Source: Brevibacillus centrosporus
GTDB taxonomy: Bacteria > Bacillota > Bacilli > Brevibacillales > Brevibacillaceae
NCBI RefSeq assembly: GCF_003710815.1
Contig: NZ_RHHP01000001.1
Location: 248,001-312,000 of the forward strand
Direction: 5' to 3'
DNA: 64,000 bases
Shown here: positions 34,156 through 43,082 of the stretch, piece by piece
Layout: each line of letters begins with the position of its first letter
Position numbering within the stretch: the stretch's first letter is position 1
The notes under the pieces: generated by a model
Seen by the model: only the letters and a program-made list of their open reading frames with translations
Databases searched by the model: none
Told to the model about the DNA's origin: nothing
Translations under genes and position numbers: made by a program

Positions 34156-34416
34156 CTACTTTTGAGAAACTTGTATTTCCTGTTGATTTAATTGAATAAT
34201 GACCATGTCTGGTCCGATCTTTACGATGGAGCTCCAGGGGATGACAATATCCTCACGCTTCTTCCCGAACCCGAAAAAACTGCCCCCTGGAAGGATAATC
34301 GACTGGATTTGTCCACTCTCCGGGTGGATGACAAGATCTGAGTCACTGATCACCCCCATTTTTTCGCCTGTATCCAGACCAATGATTTCTTTCCCTCCCA
34401 AATCGCTGAGCCGCAT
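34156..34416 (-). CDS. ymxH: YlmC/YmxH sporulation protein (PRC-barrel)
   Basis: An 86-residue protein starting MRLSDLGGKEIIGLDTGEKMG, with the short PRC-barrel-like beta pattern of the YlmC/YmxH family. Members are sporulation-associated and of unknown biochemical role. The start ATG 34416 follows AAAGGGG; upstream in-frame starts lack a site. Located between mlpA and dpaA as in B. subtilis. No terminator is apparent after it, so readthrough to dpaA is possible. Confidence 0.9.
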   Translation of the reverse strand: MRLSDLGGKEIIGLDTGEKMGVISDSDLVIHPESGQIQSIILPGGSFFGFGKKREDIVIPWSSIVKIGPDMVIIQLNQQEIQVSQK

Positions 34417-34455
34417 GCTGCTCACCCCTTTGTCCTGATTACTTGTTGATATACG

Positions 34456-34484
34456 CAAAAAAATCCGGCCTATGCCAGATTTTT
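34456..34484 (-). terminator. Intrinsic terminator of mlpA
   Basis: AAAAATCTGGC/GCCGGATTTTT, nine or ten pairs with one mismatch, four-base loop, running into TTTTTTTG on the minus strand, 17 bases beyond the mlpA stop. Confidence 0.75.
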
Positions 34485-34500
34485 CTTGTACAATTTGTTT

Positions 34501-35754
34501 CTATAGTAGAATGTCGTTTTTTATATTGGAAGGGAATCCCTCCAACGGGCTTACCATTGCCATCGCCAATTTGGAGCGGAAGAGCTGCTGGGCTACAGAC
34601 AATACCGTTTCGTGCGTTACCGAATCGATTTTTGCCAAAACCTCATCTAAGTTGAGGTGACGTTCCAGGAGCAGTTCATTTTTCCCCAGTCTGCTCATGC
34701 GGCTGTTCGTGCTCTCCAAGCTCAGCATGAGGCTTCCTTTTAATTGTTCTTTTCCTTTATTGAGCTCTTTATCGGTAATCCCGTGATCCGCAACATCTCT
34801 AAGCACTTGGGAGACGATGTCAAAGACTTGCCCGACCTGCTCTTGAGCCGTACCCGTGTATACAGTAAAAGTCCCTGCTTCTTTATAGGAAGAATGATAC
34901 GAGTATACGGAGTAAGCTAGACCACGCTCTTCGCGGATTTCCTGGAAGAGGCGGGAGCTCATACTTCCACCCAGTACATTATTCAGCAGAATCAGCGAAT
35001 AGGTATCCTTATGCCCTACTTTAAAACCTGGAAGCGAAATGCACAGATGTGCCTGCTCTGTCTTTTTCTGCTGGAAGATGACATCGGCTGCGAAATCGGG
35101 AGTCGTAAGGGTTGGGAAAGTCGAAGAACGCTGGAATACAGAGAAGCGCTTTTGAATGTCCTCGATCAAGCTGTCCTCAAAGTTCCCTGCAACCGTGATC
35201 ACCGTGTTCGACGGTAGATAACGTTGATCCACATATCGTTGCAAATCGTCCCGCTTCAGGCTTCTCAGGACATCCTCTGTACCTAAGATAGTGTAGCCCA
35301 GTGGATGATTCCCATAGGAAGCTTTTGCGATCAAATCATGTACAAGGTCGTCTGGCGTATCCTCATACATGCTGATTTCCTCAATCACTACATTTTTTTC
35401 TTTCTCCAGCTCTTCTGCATCGAAGACGGAGTGGAAATACATATCAGAGAGCACGTCCAAAGCAATCGGCGCATGCTGATCAAGCACTCGTGCGTAGTAG
35501 CAGGTGTACTCTTTAGATGTAAAGGCGTTCACATTGCCCCCAATTTCGTCAAAGGTTTCCGCAATTTCCTTTGCCGAGCGAGTTGCCGTTCCTTTGAAGA
35601 ACATGTGCTCCAAAAAGTGTGAAATGCCGTTATTTACATCGCTTTCATATTTCGAACCGGTCCCGACCCAGATGCCAAGCGCAACAGAGCGAACTGACGG
35701 AATCCTTTCCGTCACGATTCTAAGACCGTTATCACACGTATGACGTTGTATCAC
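34501..35754 (-). CDS. mlpA: M16 zinc protease MlpA
   Basis: The 417-residue insulinase-type protease has the inverted zinc motif HFLEHMFFKGT (about residues 46-56) and the downstream glutamate in VIEEISMYEDTP. The C-terminal half has the partner-type RLFQEIREERGLAYSVYS. MlpA (YmxG) is related to mitochondrial processing peptidase beta and in B. subtilis influences extracellular protease production. It starts with GTG at 35754, AGGAGG seven bases before. Its own promoter is at 35822-35850 and its terminator at 34456-34484, so it may be a single-gene unit. Confidence 0.95.
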   Translation of the reverse strand: MIQRHTCDNGLRIVTERIPSVRSVALGIWVGTGSKYESDVNNGISHFLEHMFFKGTATRSAKEIAETFDEIGGNVNAFTSKEYTCYYARVLDQHAPIALDVLSDMYFHSVFDAEELEKEKNVVIEEISMYEDTPDDLVHDLIAKASYGNHPLGYTILGTEDVLRSLKRDDLQRYVDQRYLPSNTVITVAGNFEDSLIEDIQKRFSVFQRSSTFPTLTTPDFAADVIFQQKKTEQAHLCISLPGFKVGHKDTYSLILLNNVLGGSMSSRLFQEIREERGLAYSVYSYHSSYKEAGTFTVYTGTAQEQVGQVFDIVSQVLRDVADHGITDKELNKGKEQLKGSLMLSLESTNSRMSRLGKNELLLERHLNLDEVLAKIDSVTHETVLSVAQQLFRSKLAMAMVSPLEGFPSNIKNDILL

Positions 35755-35821
35755 ACAAATCCTCCTCGGTTGATCATCTCTCTATCCACTTTTCTAGGGG
35801 GAAATCTTGTAAACACGTCTA

Positions 35822-35850
35822 ACTATAGCAAACTTCCCTGGTCTCCACAA
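35822..35850 (-). promoter_or_regulatory. Sigma-A-type promoter of mlpA
   Basis: TTGTGG (35845-35850), 17 bases, TATAGT (35822-35827) preceded by TG-type extension, on the minus strand about 68 bases upstream of the mlpA start. Confidence 0.5.
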
Positions 35851-35867
35851 GAAATGATCACGCTTAC

Positions 35868-36845
35868 TTACTTCTGGAGACGGTTCGCAGAGATCACTTC
35901 TGAAACAGTGGTAGGGACCAGTCCTTTCTGCTTCGCAATCGTCAATAGCTGATCGAGACTCGCTTCCGAAGCTGCTGTCGGGTGCATGAGCACGAGTACA
36001 CCATTCCCCATCAACCGGCTGATCTTGCGCACAACCCAGCTTGGCGAAGGCTTTTGCCAATCCACCGTGTCGGCTGTCCACAAAATCGTCTTCATTTGGA
36101 ACGAGGACTGGGCGATTTGCACAACCCTCTGATCGAATGAACCGGACGGCGGTGCAAAGAGCGTCGGTTTCACCCCAATCGTCTTCTGAATGACTTCTTG
36201 CGTTTTGCCGATCTCCTGCTGTATCCGCTGTGTACCTAACGTTTTCATATCTGGGTGCGAATAAGCATGATTCCCTATTTCATGTCCTCTCGCGGCGATC
36301 TTTTTCGCCTCCTCCGGGTAACGTTTTACCCAGGAGCCATCTAAAAAGAACGTCGTCTTCACTCCGTGTTTGTCTAACGTATTCAGCATGGAATCGAGGT
36401 ACTCGTTTCCCCACGCTACGTTGATCATAAACGATATCGCTGGCTTGTTCGGATTTCCCCGGTAAATAGGTAAAACCCCAACCTGTTCGAGTGAAACTGC
36501 AGGCGGGACCTCTTTGTACACCAACGAATCAGGACTCACAATACCCGTAGCGGTCATTTTATGAATGGAGGCCTCTACATCTACAATACGTCCGTTGTAG
36601 CCTGGAATTGCAGACTTCCAGCTTTTATCGTAAACGGCGTCGATGGGCAGCTCTTCCACTCCGACTTTCCACTGCTCGATCAAGCCTCGCAGCCGCTCCC
36701 TCTCATCCAGCTGCCCATCCGCCGTTATTGCCTTTTGGCTCTTCATCACATCTATGTATCGATGGATGGGCTTGTAATTGAGCAGAAGCATAAACAGAAC
36801 TGCGCAGCTGATTGTAAACACAAACCTCCTCTTCGCTGCCGTCAT
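35868..36845 (-). CDS. ylxY: YlxY-family polysaccharide deacetylase-like protein
   Basis: The 325-residue protein has an N-terminal membrane anchor (about residues 8-23) and a C-terminal NodB-fold domain (about 130-320). The HxxxH-type metal motif is present (GNHAYSHPD) and the PPSGSFD motif too, but the usual first motif TFDDGP is replaced by FMINVAWGNEY, losing the catalytic and metal-binding aspartates. That substitution is typical of YlxY-type proteins next to pnp, so activity is doubtful. ATG 36845 is the best start though GGAGGAGG is 11 bases away; a TTG at 36875 is possible. It stands between pnp and mlpA as in B. subtilis. Confidence 0.88.
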   Translation of the reverse strand: MTAAKRRFVFTISCAVLFMLLLNYKPIHRYIDVMKSQKAITADGQLDERERLRGLIEQWKVGVEELPIDAVYDKSWKSAIPGYNGRIVDVEASIHKMTATGIVSPDSLVYKEVPPAVSLEQVGVLPIYRGNPNKPAISFMINVAWGNEYLDSMLNTLDKHGVKTTFFLDGSWVKRYPEEAKKIAARGHEIGNHAYSHPDMKTLGTQRIQQEIGKTQEVIQKTIGVKPTLFAPPSGSFDQRVVQIAQSSFQMKTILWTADTVDWQKPSPSWVVRKISRLMGNGVLVLMHPTAASEASLDQLLTIAKQKGLVPTTVSEVISANRLQK

Positions 36846-36919
36846 TGGGGCACGCGCCTCCTCCCGTTCGTACAAGTCTCTCTTTGTCCAATGTATGAAT
36901 CCGGGGGAGGAGTTAGACG

Positions 36920-36971
36920 AAAAAAGAAAAAAGCTTCCGTACGCGAATTTCTTCGAGTGACGAAGCCTTTT
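36920..36971 (-). terminator. Intrinsic terminator of pnp
   Basis: AAAAGGCTTC pairs with GAAGCTTTT around a 24-base loop with inner TCGAAGAAATTCG structure, followed by TTCTTTTTTCG on the minus strand, beginning about ten bases beyond the pnp stop. Confidence 0.65.
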
Positions 36972-36980
36972 GCTTGTTGT

Positions 36981-39128
36981 TTATTCAGCTGTTGCTGGTG
37001 CAGAGTCTGCTTGCTGAGCAGCTCCCTGCTCCTTCAATACAGCCTTTCGGGAGAGATTGACACGACCTTGGTCGTCGATCTCCGTTACTTTAACTTGTAT
37101 CTTATCTCCTACGGCGACTACATCTTCGGTTTTGGCTACTCGCTCTTCTGCCAATTGGGAGATGTGGCACAGTCCTTCTTTCCCTGCAAACAGCTCGACG
37201 AATGCACCGTATTTCTCTACGCGCTTGACAGTTCCGAGGTAAGTCTGTCCAACAGCGACTTCACGCACGAGGTCTTCGATGATTTGTTTGGCTCGCAGGT
37301 TTGCTTCGTGGTTGATCGAAGCGATGAAGACACGGCCATCTTGCTCAATATCGATTTTGACACCAGTCTCTTCGATAATTTTGTTGATGACACGGCCTTG
37401 AGGACCAATGACATCGCGGATTTTTTCCGGATTGATGGTCATCGTCATGATTTTCGGTGCGTATGGAGACAAAGTCTCACGCGGAGCAGAGATCGTGCTC
37501 ATCATGTGCTTTAAGATGTGCAGTCGTCCGATGCGTGCCTGTTCCAATGCCATTTCCAAAATCTCGCGGTTAATACCGGAAATCTTGATGTCCATTTGGA
37601 TCGCGGTAACCCCTGCTTCGGTACCTGCCACTTTAAAGTCCATATCACCCAGGTGATCTTCCATGCCTTGGATGTCTGTCAGGATCGAGAACGATTTTTC
37701 GTCCTTGCCCATGATCAGTCCCATTGCGATACCTGCTACTGGAGCTTTGATCGGCACCCCTGCATCCATCAAGGCAAGAACGCTTGCGCAAATCGATGCC
37801 TGCGATGTGGAACCGTTGGATTCGATAACCTCAGAAACCAATCGGATCGTGTATGGGAACTCCACCTCGGAAGGAATGATCGGCTCGATCGCACGTTCAC
37901 CCAATGCTCCGTGACCAATTTCACGGCGACCAGGAGGACGAAGCGGGCGTGCTTCCCCTACGCTGTACGGCGGGAAATTGTAATGGTGCATGAAGCGCTT
38001 GGATTCTTCCAGTCCCAGACCATCCAGGATTTGAACATCACCCAGTGCACCCAGAGTAGCCACACTCAATGCTTGGGTTTGACCACGTGTAAACATAGCA
38101 GAACCATGTGTACGTGCCAAAATGTCAACTTCACTGGAAAGCGGACGAATCTCATCGAGGGCTCGTCCATCCGGGCGAACTTTTTCCTCGGTGATCAGGC
38201 GGCGAACTTCATCTTTTACGATGTTGCCCAGCACTTCGCCAATCATTTTTTCCTGCTCTTCAAAGGTCTCCGGATTCAAGGCAGCAAAATGCTCCTTGGT
38301 TTCCGCTTTAACATTATCAATCGCATCGTAGCGAGCTTGCTTTTCTTCAATGCGTACCGCTTCTTTCAAACGCGCTTCGGCAAAGCCGCGCACTGCTTGA
38401 TCGATCTCGGAATCTACTTCATGCAGGATCACCTGCATTTTTTCCTTGCCGATCTCCGCAACGATCTGGTTTTGGAACTCAATAATTTTCTTGATTTCAT
38501 CATGACCCGTCATGATCGCTTCCAGCATGACCGACTCTGGCACCTGGTTTGCGCCAGCTTCCACCATGTTGATCGCTTTATGCGTTCCCGCAACGACCAA
38601 GTGGATATCGCTCTTTTCCGCCTGAGCTACAGTAGGGTTAATGATGAATTGTCCGTCTACGCGGCCTACGATGACACCCGCGATTGGTCCTTCGAAAGGA
38701 ATTTCAGAAACGCAAAGCGCTGCAGATGTACCGATCATGGCAGCAATCTCAGGCGAGCAATCTTGATCAACAGACAGAACAGTATTTACGATTTGTACGT
38801 CATTACGGAAACCTTCTGCGAAAAGTGGACGAACCGGGCGGTCAATCAAACGACTTGCCAGAATCGCCTTTTCACTAGGACGACCTTCTCTTTTAATAAA
38901 GCCGCCGGGGATTTTCCCGACTGCGTAGAGACGTTCCTCGTAGTTGACAGTTAGCGGGAAGAAATCAAGAGCTTTTGGTTCCTTCGAGACCGTCACTGCA
39001 GACAGGATTGCCGTATCGCCGTACCGAACCAGGACCGAGCCATTTGCCTGTTTGGCCATTTTACCAAATTCCAGGGTCAGCTTACGGCCTGCCAGTTCGA
39101 AATCAAATGTACGGAATTGTTGCTCCAT
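36981..39128 (-). CDS. pnp: Polynucleotide phosphorylase
   Basis: PNPase is the phosphorolytic 3'-5' exoribonuclease. The 715-residue protein has two RNase PH domains (start [24 protein letters not shown]; second at about residue 320, EVRPL-like [27 protein letters not shown]), a KH domain ([20 protein letters not shown], about 560-590) and an S1 domain ([20 protein letters not shown], about 620-690). The start ATG 39128 has GGAGG 12 bases upstream. It follows rpsO across a 311-base gap full of hairpins. Its decay role matches RNase Y and J in the same window. Confidence 0.98.
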   Translation of the reverse strand: MEQQFRTFDFELAGRKLTLEFGKMAKQANGSVLVRYGDTAILSAVTVSKEPKALDFFPLTVNYEERLYAVGKIPGGFIKREGRPSEKAILASRLIDRPVRPLFAEGFRNDVQIVNTVLSVDQDCSPEIAAMIGTSAALCVSEIPFEGPIAGVIVGRVDGQFIINPTVAQAEKSDIHLVVAGTHKAINMVEAGANQVPESVMLEAIMTGHDEIKKIIEFQNQIVAEIGKEKMQVILHEVDSEIDQAVRGFAEARLKEAVRIEEKQARYDAIDNVKAETKEHFAALNPETFEEQEKMIGEVLGNIVKDEVRRLITEEKVRPDGRALDEIRPLSSEVDILARTHGSAMFTRGQTQALSVATLGALGDVQILDGLGLEESKRFMHHYNFPPYSVGEARPLRPPGRREIGHGALGERAIEPIIPSEVEFPYTIRLVSEVIESNGSTSQASICASVLALMDAGVPIKAPVAGIAMGLIMGKDEKSFSILTDIQGMEDHLGDMDFKVAGTEAGVTAIQMDIKISGINREILEMALEQARIGRLHILKHMMSTISAPRETLSPYAPKIMTMTINPEKIRDVIGPQGRVINKIIEETGVKIDIEQDGRVFIASINHEANLRAKQIIEDLVREVAVGQTYLGTVKRVEKYGAFVELFAGKEGLCHISQLAEERVAKTEDVVAVGDKIQVKVTEIDDQGRVNLSRKAVLKEQGAAQQADSAPATAE

Positions 39129-39248
39129 GTTACTAGCAGTCCTCCTTCACGACAATGTGCATATCTACACTTTGTTTTCTACCTATATGTATTATTTCCT
39201 GCCACACACAAAATTAAATGGTTACGCTTGGCAGTCTTCCTGGATAAT

Positions 39249-39267
39249 AAAAAAACCTCTGTCGAGG
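39249..39267 (-). terminator. Short hairpin with T7 upstream of pnp
   Basis: CCTC and GAGG with a four-base loop followed directly by TTTTTTT on the minus strand. The stem is short, so termination would be partial; it may be an attenuator before pnp. Confidence 0.4.
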
Positions 39268-39319
39268 CTTATTCATGAGGCGCTTTTGCGCTACAGAATA
39301 TAAAAGCAATCGGCTTTTA

Positions 39320-39409
39320 CATTCCTACTCGTTAAAAAAAGCTCCTATTGAACGTTTCAGAGAGTGCAGACCCAAACAGCTCTGCACACTCCTACACGTT
39401 AGAAAAAGC
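39320..39409 (-). repeat. Direct repeat of a 23-base motif, two copies
   Basis: Copies at 39320-39342 and 39387-39409 agree at 20 of 23 bases (minus strand GCTTTTTYTAACGWGTAGG then ARTG). Each copy begins in the T-tract of a stem and is followed directly by another stem, so a stem plus motif unit seems to be duplicated. Confidence 0.55.
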
Positions 39410-39427
39410 GGGAAGAACCCGCTTTTT
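39401..39427 (-). terminator. Intrinsic terminator of rpsO
   Basis: AAAAAGCGGG/CCCGCTTTTT, ten pairs with a five-base loop and CTTTTTCT on the minus strand, 13 bases beyond the rpsO stop. Confidence 0.85.
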
Positions 39428-39439
39428 ACAAGACGCTAA

Positions 39440-39709
39440 TTAGCGACGCAGACCCAGACGGTCTACCAGGGAACGGTAACGTTGAACGTCGGATTCACGC
39501 AGGTATGTCAGCAGGTTACGACGTTGACCTACCATTTTCAGAAGACCACGACGGCTGTGGTGATCTTTCTTGTGAGTACGCAAGTGTCCGTTCAGGTTGT
39601 TAATGTTTTCGGTCAGGATAGCGATTTGCACTTCCGGCGAACCGGTGTCGTTCTCATGAGTACGGAACTCTTGGATCAGTTGAGTTTTACGTTCTTGAGT
39701 CAATGCCAT
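39440..39709 (-). CDS. rpsO: 30S ribosomal protein S15
   Basis: The 89-residue protein begins [30 protein letters not shown] and has the S15 signature [29 protein letters not shown]15 binds the central domain of 16S rRNA. A neighbouring ATG at 39712 shares the GGAGGTG site; the second gives the family N-terminus. It has its own strong promoter (39804-39832), an 85-base structured leader and its own terminator. Confidence 0.98.
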   Translation of the reverse strand: MALTQERKTQLIQEFRTHENDTGSPEVQIAILTENINNLNGHLRTHKKDHHSRRGLLKMVGQRRNLLTYLRESDVQRYRSLVDRLGLRR

Positions 39710-39734
39710 CATGACTCACCTCCTCATTTTTTAT

Positions 39735-39784
39735 ACCGTTAGCCGAGTCTGCCGTCGGTGAGCCTCGGTCAGCCAAGCTGCGGT
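39735..39784 (-). promoter_or_regulatory. Candidate S15 autoregulatory leader (three-way junction)
   Basis: Between the rpsO promoter and start, ACCG (39781-39784) pairs with CGGT (39735-39738), enclosing CAGC-TTG-GCTG (39770-39780) and CCGAG...CTCGG (39764-39768 with 39743-39747). This makes a three-helix junction. A three-way junction bound by S15 is the known autoregulatory form in Geobacillus rpsO leaders; the equivalence here is inferred. Confidence 0.5.
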
Positions 39785-39803
39785 TATCTGTACAACGTTT
39801 TGA

Positions 39804-39832
39804 ATTATAGCATACCATTTTGCGAAAAGCAA
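39804..39832 (-). promoter_or_regulatory. Sigma-A promoter of rpsO
   Basis: TTGCTT (39827-39832), 17 bases, TATAAT (39804-39809) with an upstream TATGC extension on the minus strand. Confidence 0.75.
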
Positions 39833-39842
39833 AGGAGTTTCC

Positions 39843-40787
39843 TCAATTACGAGAGTACTCTTCTATTTTTTGCTTTGCCATATCCACGTCACGCTGAATT
39901 TGCGCGATCAGGGCATCCACACCAGCAAATTTCTGCTCCTCGCGAATGTAAAAAAGAAACTCTACTTCTACATCTTTGCCATAGATTTCGCCCGAGAACT
40001 CAAAAATGTGTACTTCTAGCGATTTTTCTTTCTTTTCTAGCTCAAAGGTCGGCTTGATCCCGACATTCATCACGCCGTAGTAGCTTTTCGTATCGACCGT
40101 AAAACGTACGCCGTAGACACCGTTTTTCCCGATCAGATAAGGGGCAGCTACCTTGACGTTCGCCGTCGGAAAGCCGATCGTACGCCCACGCTTGTCGCCA
40201 TGAACAACCGTTCCACGCACTTTATAGGGCCGACCCAGCAGAAGATGGACTTGATCCACATCACCATCGTACAGGTACTCTCGAATGATCGTGCTGCTGA
40301 CCTTCTCACCCAAACGATTTACAGGCCCGACAATATCCAGCCCATAACGACCCTCGCTCATCTCCTGGAGAGTTTGCGCTGTTCCCATCCCGCGATGCCC
40401 GAATGTATAGTCAAAACCAACGACAACATGGCGACAATTCAGGGGCAACAGGCACTCTGAAATGAAATCTTCCGGATACACTGCGGCAAAGCCGATATCG
40501 AAGCTCATCACGTAGGCGGTGTCCACACCCATTTTTTCGAATTGCTCCAGCTTGTCAGCGAGTGGAGTCAAATAACGGGTATAGCCACTTTGCCCCAAAA
40601 CCTCGCGCGGATGAGGATCAAATGTCAGAACCGTACTCTGCCAGCCATTTGCCTTTGCTGTATCAATCGCTTTTTGAATGACCCGCCTGTGACCAATATG
40701 TACACCATCAAAGTACCCGAGGGCGATGGCGCAAGGCTGTGACTGTAATTCTGTCGACAATGGATATGTCAGGGAGATCGTTTTCAC
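39843..40787 (-). CDS. ribF: Bifunctional riboflavin kinase/FAD synthetase
   Basis: The 314-residue enzyme makes FMN from riboflavin and FAD from FMN. The N-terminal FMN adenylyltransferase domain shows ALGYFDGVHIGHRRVI and STIIREYL; the C-terminal kinase domain shows VVHGDKRGRTIGFPTANV and KNGVYGV. It starts with GTG at 40787, whose ribosome site GAGGTG spans the truB stop, so it is coupled to truB. It is the last gene of the rimP-nusA-infB operon, as in B. subtilis (ribC). Confidence 0.97.
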   Translation of the reverse strand: MKTISLTYPLSTELQSQPCAIALGYFDGVHIGHRRVIQKAIDTAKANGWQSTVLTFDPHPREVLGQSGYTRYLTPLADKLEQFEKMGVDTAYVMSFDIGFAAVYPEDFISECLLPLNCRHVVVGFDYTFGHRGMGTAQTLQEMSEGRYGLDIVGPVNRLGEKVSSTIIREYLYDGDVDQVHLLLGRPYKVRGTVVHGDKRGRTIGFPTANVKVAAPYLIGKNGVYGVRFTVDTKSYYGVMNVGIKPTFELEKKEKSLEVHIFEFSGEIYGKDVEVEFLFYIREEQKFAGVDALIAQIQRDVDMAKQKIEEYSRN

Positions 40788-40789
40788 GG

Positions 40790-41716
40790 TTACACCTCGG
40801 AAGGAAAGACTTTTTCTGCTTTGGCAAAGAGGCCTTTTTCCCCACGGCAGACGCGGTGAATCCCGAGCAGCTCATTCTCTGAAAAGAGGCAAATCAGGCT
40901 TCCTTCTTCAACGTTGACACCTGGCAGCGCCGTAACCAATCCATTTCGCACTGCCCGAACGCGCTCCGGCTTGACCTGAAAAGCTGGCATGAACGACATG
41001 GCTTGTGGGATCGAGACTAAATGACGGGAAAGGTCTTCCCCATTTGCAGCCTGCTCCTCCAGTACCTGGAGAGGGATTGCTTCCCCTTCTGTAAACGGGC
41101 CGCTTTTTATTCGCCGCAGCAGCTTCATATGGGCAGGATACCCCAGTACGCGCCCGAGGTCAACACATAAGGTACGCATGTAGGTGCCTTTCGAGCAGGT
41201 GCAGGTAAACGAAACGTCCACAACACCATCGCCTGCCGAAATATCGTGAAGAGTCAGCTCATAGATGGTCACTTTTCGGGATTGACGCTCAATTACTGTG
41301 CCTTCCCTCGCCAAATCATACAGTCGAACCCCGTTGACTTTGACTGCGGAGTACATCGGCGGCACTTGATCGATCTCACCCAGAAAGGATTGAAAGAGCT
41401 CTTCTACTCGTTCTTTTGTAATCGAAGCGATATCGACTTCTTTCTGCTCAATGACTTCACCGGAAGCATCTTCGGTGGTCGTAGAGGAGCCAATGCGCAT
41501 GACCACATCGTAACGTTTGGGAAGCTCCTGCAAATACTCGACAAGCCGCGTAGCCTGCCCCAGGCAGATCGGTAGCACTCCCGTCACATCCGGATCGAGA
41601 GTCCCTGTGTGCCCTACTTTCTTGGTTCCGTAGAGTCGGCGGATTCGCGAAACGCAATCGTGCGAGGTCATTCCGGCCGGCTTGTCCACCACAAGCACAC
41701 CGTTTACGTTACTCAT
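40790..41716 (-). CDS. truB: tRNA pseudouridine(55) synthase TruB
   Basis: TruB converts U55 of tRNA to pseudouridine. The 308-residue protein has VVDKPAGMTSHDCV, the catalytic aspartate in GHTGTLDPDVTGVLPI (about residues 35-50), PPMYSAVKVNGVRLYDLAREG and CSKGTYMRTL, and a C-terminal PUA-like extension. It overlaps nrnA by eight bases. Standard member of the nusA-infB operon. Confidence 0.97.
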   Translation of the reverse strand: MSNVNGVLVVDKPAGMTSHDCVSRIRRLYGTKKVGHTGTLDPDVTGVLPICLGQATRLVEYLQELPKRYDVVMRIGSSTTTEDASGEVIEQKEVDIASITKERVEELFQSFLGEIDQVPPMYSAVKVNGVRLYDLAREGTVIERQSRKVTIYELTLHDISAGDGVVDVSFTCTCSKGTYMRTLCVDLGRVLGYPAHMKLLRRIKSGPFTEGEAIPLQVLEEQAANGEDLSRHLVSIPQAMSFMPAFQVKPERVRAVRNGLVTALPGVNVEEGSLICLFSENELLGIHRVCRGEKGLFAKAEKVFPSEV

Positions 41717-42704
41717 TGCTGTTCACTCCTAATGCTTCTCCCAATGCAAGCCATACTTTTCCTTTTGCGTCCTGCAAAGAGCCCCGAATCGTGCATCCTG
41801 CTGCTTTGGCATGACCGCCGCCGCCCAGCTGCTTGGCGATCGCCGATACATCCACGCGATCACGTGCACGCAGACTCACTTTCACGGCGCCTACCTCAGA
41901 CTCTACAAAGGAGACGCCTACTTCTACGCCTTCGATGTTCCGGCAGTAGTTGACCAGCCCTCCTGTGTCGTCACGACCAGCCCCCGCCTGTGCGAAGTCT
42001 TCAAAATGCACTGTAATGGAAGCCACCAGGTTTTCGTGAGACATTTCCAGCGATTGCAGAGCAAGTCTCAACATTTTTACGTGAGCCAGCGTGATTTCTT
42101 CCAAGCAGCGCTCCGCGACCTCACCCGGCTTGACTCCGTAACGCAGCAGCTGCGACGCAATTTCCATTACATGAGGAGACGTATTGGAATAGCGAAAGCC
42201 ACCCGTATCCGTCAAAAGACCCGTGTAAATGCACAGAGCCAGTTCTTCATTGAAGCTGACACCTGCTGCCACAGCCACATCATACAAAATTTCTGCAGTA
42301 GCTGCCGCATCCGTACGAATCAGGTTAATGCTGCCAAAGCCATCATTCGTCGGGTGGTGATCGATATTGAGCAAGGCAGCTCCTGAACCAAATAAAGACC
42401 GTACATCGCCCATCCGAGACTCATCAGCACAGTCTACGGCGATCACGGCCTCAAATGTTTCATCCAGTGGCTGCGTCGAAAGGTTTCGCAGCTGTTCAAA
42501 ACGCGGTAAAAAGTTAAACTTCACCGGTGTTTCCCCTTCGTTTACAACCACGTATTCTTTACCTAACTGCTCGAGAATCATGACAACTCCAAGTGCAGAG
42601 CCTGTCGCGTCCCCGTCTGGATTGACGTGAGAAAGAACCAGGAAGCGGTCATGCGATTGCATGAATCGTGCCGCTTCCTCCACAGTATTAAGATTTGGCT
42701 TCAT
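41709..42704 (-). CDS. nrnA: Nanoribonuclease / pAp phosphatase NrnA
   Basis: A 331-residue DHH-DHHA1 phosphoesterase. The metal motifs are SHVNPDGDATGSALG, AVDCAD and LNIDHHPTND (DHH), with the DHHA1 substrate motif QLGGGGHAKAAGC near the C-terminus. NrnA degrades nano-RNA and dephosphorylates 3'-phosphoadenosine 5'-phosphate in Firmicutes lacking Orn. It overlaps rbfA upstream by 17 bases and truB downstream by eight, so translation is tightly coupled. It completes the set of RNA-decay enzymes in this window. Confidence 0.95.
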   Translation of the reverse strand: MKPNLNTVEEAARFMQSHDRFLVLSHVNPDGDATGSALGVVMILEQLGKEYVVVNEGETPVKFNFLPRFEQLRNLSTQPLDETFEAVIAVDCADESRMGDVRSLFGSGAALLNIDHHPTNDGFGSINLIRTDAAATAEILYDVAVAAGVSFNEELALCIYTGLLTDTGGFRYSNTSPHVMEIASQLLRYGVKPGEVAERCLEEITLAHVKMLRLALQSLEMSHENLVASITVHFEDFAQAGAGRDDTGGLVNYCRNIEGVEVGVSFVESEVGAVKVSLRARDRVDVSAIAKQLGGGGHAKAAGCTIRGSLQDAKGKVWLALGEALGVNSNE

Positions 42705-43059
42705 CCTGTTTTCCCTCTTCAGTGGAGATTTCCCGCAGGATTGATTCTATTTTACTGCCGTAGTCAATTGACTCGTCCAGTTTAAATGTAAAATCAGGAA
42801 TGTGGCGCAGCTTCACGCGCTTGCCGATTTCGGTTCGCAGGTAGCCTTTTGCTTTTTGCAATCCGGCCAAAGATGCTTTGCGCTGCTCTTCACTTCCAAA
42901 GATGCTGACATATACCTTCGCCAACTGCAGGTCGCTGCTCACTTCTACATCAGTAACGGTAACAAAACCGATGCGCGGATCTTTGAGGCCTCGCTGCAAA
43001 AGCATGCTCAGCTCTTTCTTGATCTCTTCCCCTACTCGGCTCATCCGTGTCTTGTTCAT
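42688..43059 (-). CDS. rbfA: Ribosome-binding factor A
   Basis: RbfA, 123 residues, is the cold-shock 30S maturation factor with a KH-like fold. It starts MNKTRMSRVGEEIKKELSMLLQRGLKDPRIGFVTVT, the usual family motif. The ATG at 43059 is eight bases after GGAGG; an in-frame GTG at 43068 lies within that site and is rejected. It lies between ylxP and nrnA. Confidence 0.96.
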   Translation of the reverse strand: MNKTRMSRVGEEIKKELSMLLQRGLKDPRIGFVTVTDVEVSSDLQLAKVYVSIFGSEEQRKASLAGLQKAKGYLRTEIGKRVKLRHIPDFTFKLDESIDYGSKIESILREISTEEGKQDEAKS

Positions 43060-43082
43060 GTTCTTCACCTCCGCTGGCTGTA

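Larger units (their letters stand above)
39129..39439 (-). other. Hairpin-rich rpsO-pnp intergenic region
   Basis: This 311-base gap holds no gene. From rpsO onward it contains the rpsO terminator (39401-39427), a second stem GTGCAGA/TCTGCAC (39364-39387), a stem AAAAGC/GCTTTT (39302-39318), a small GCGC/GCGC stem (39280-39291), and CCTC/GAGG with T7 (39249-39267). Two copies of a 23-base motif precede two of the stems. No confident pnp promoter was seen in 39129-39248; TTGTGT-17-ATATAG is the best but weak. The leader of pnp could therefore be long and structured, which is the known site of PNPase autoregulation in other bacteria. Confidence 0.6.
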
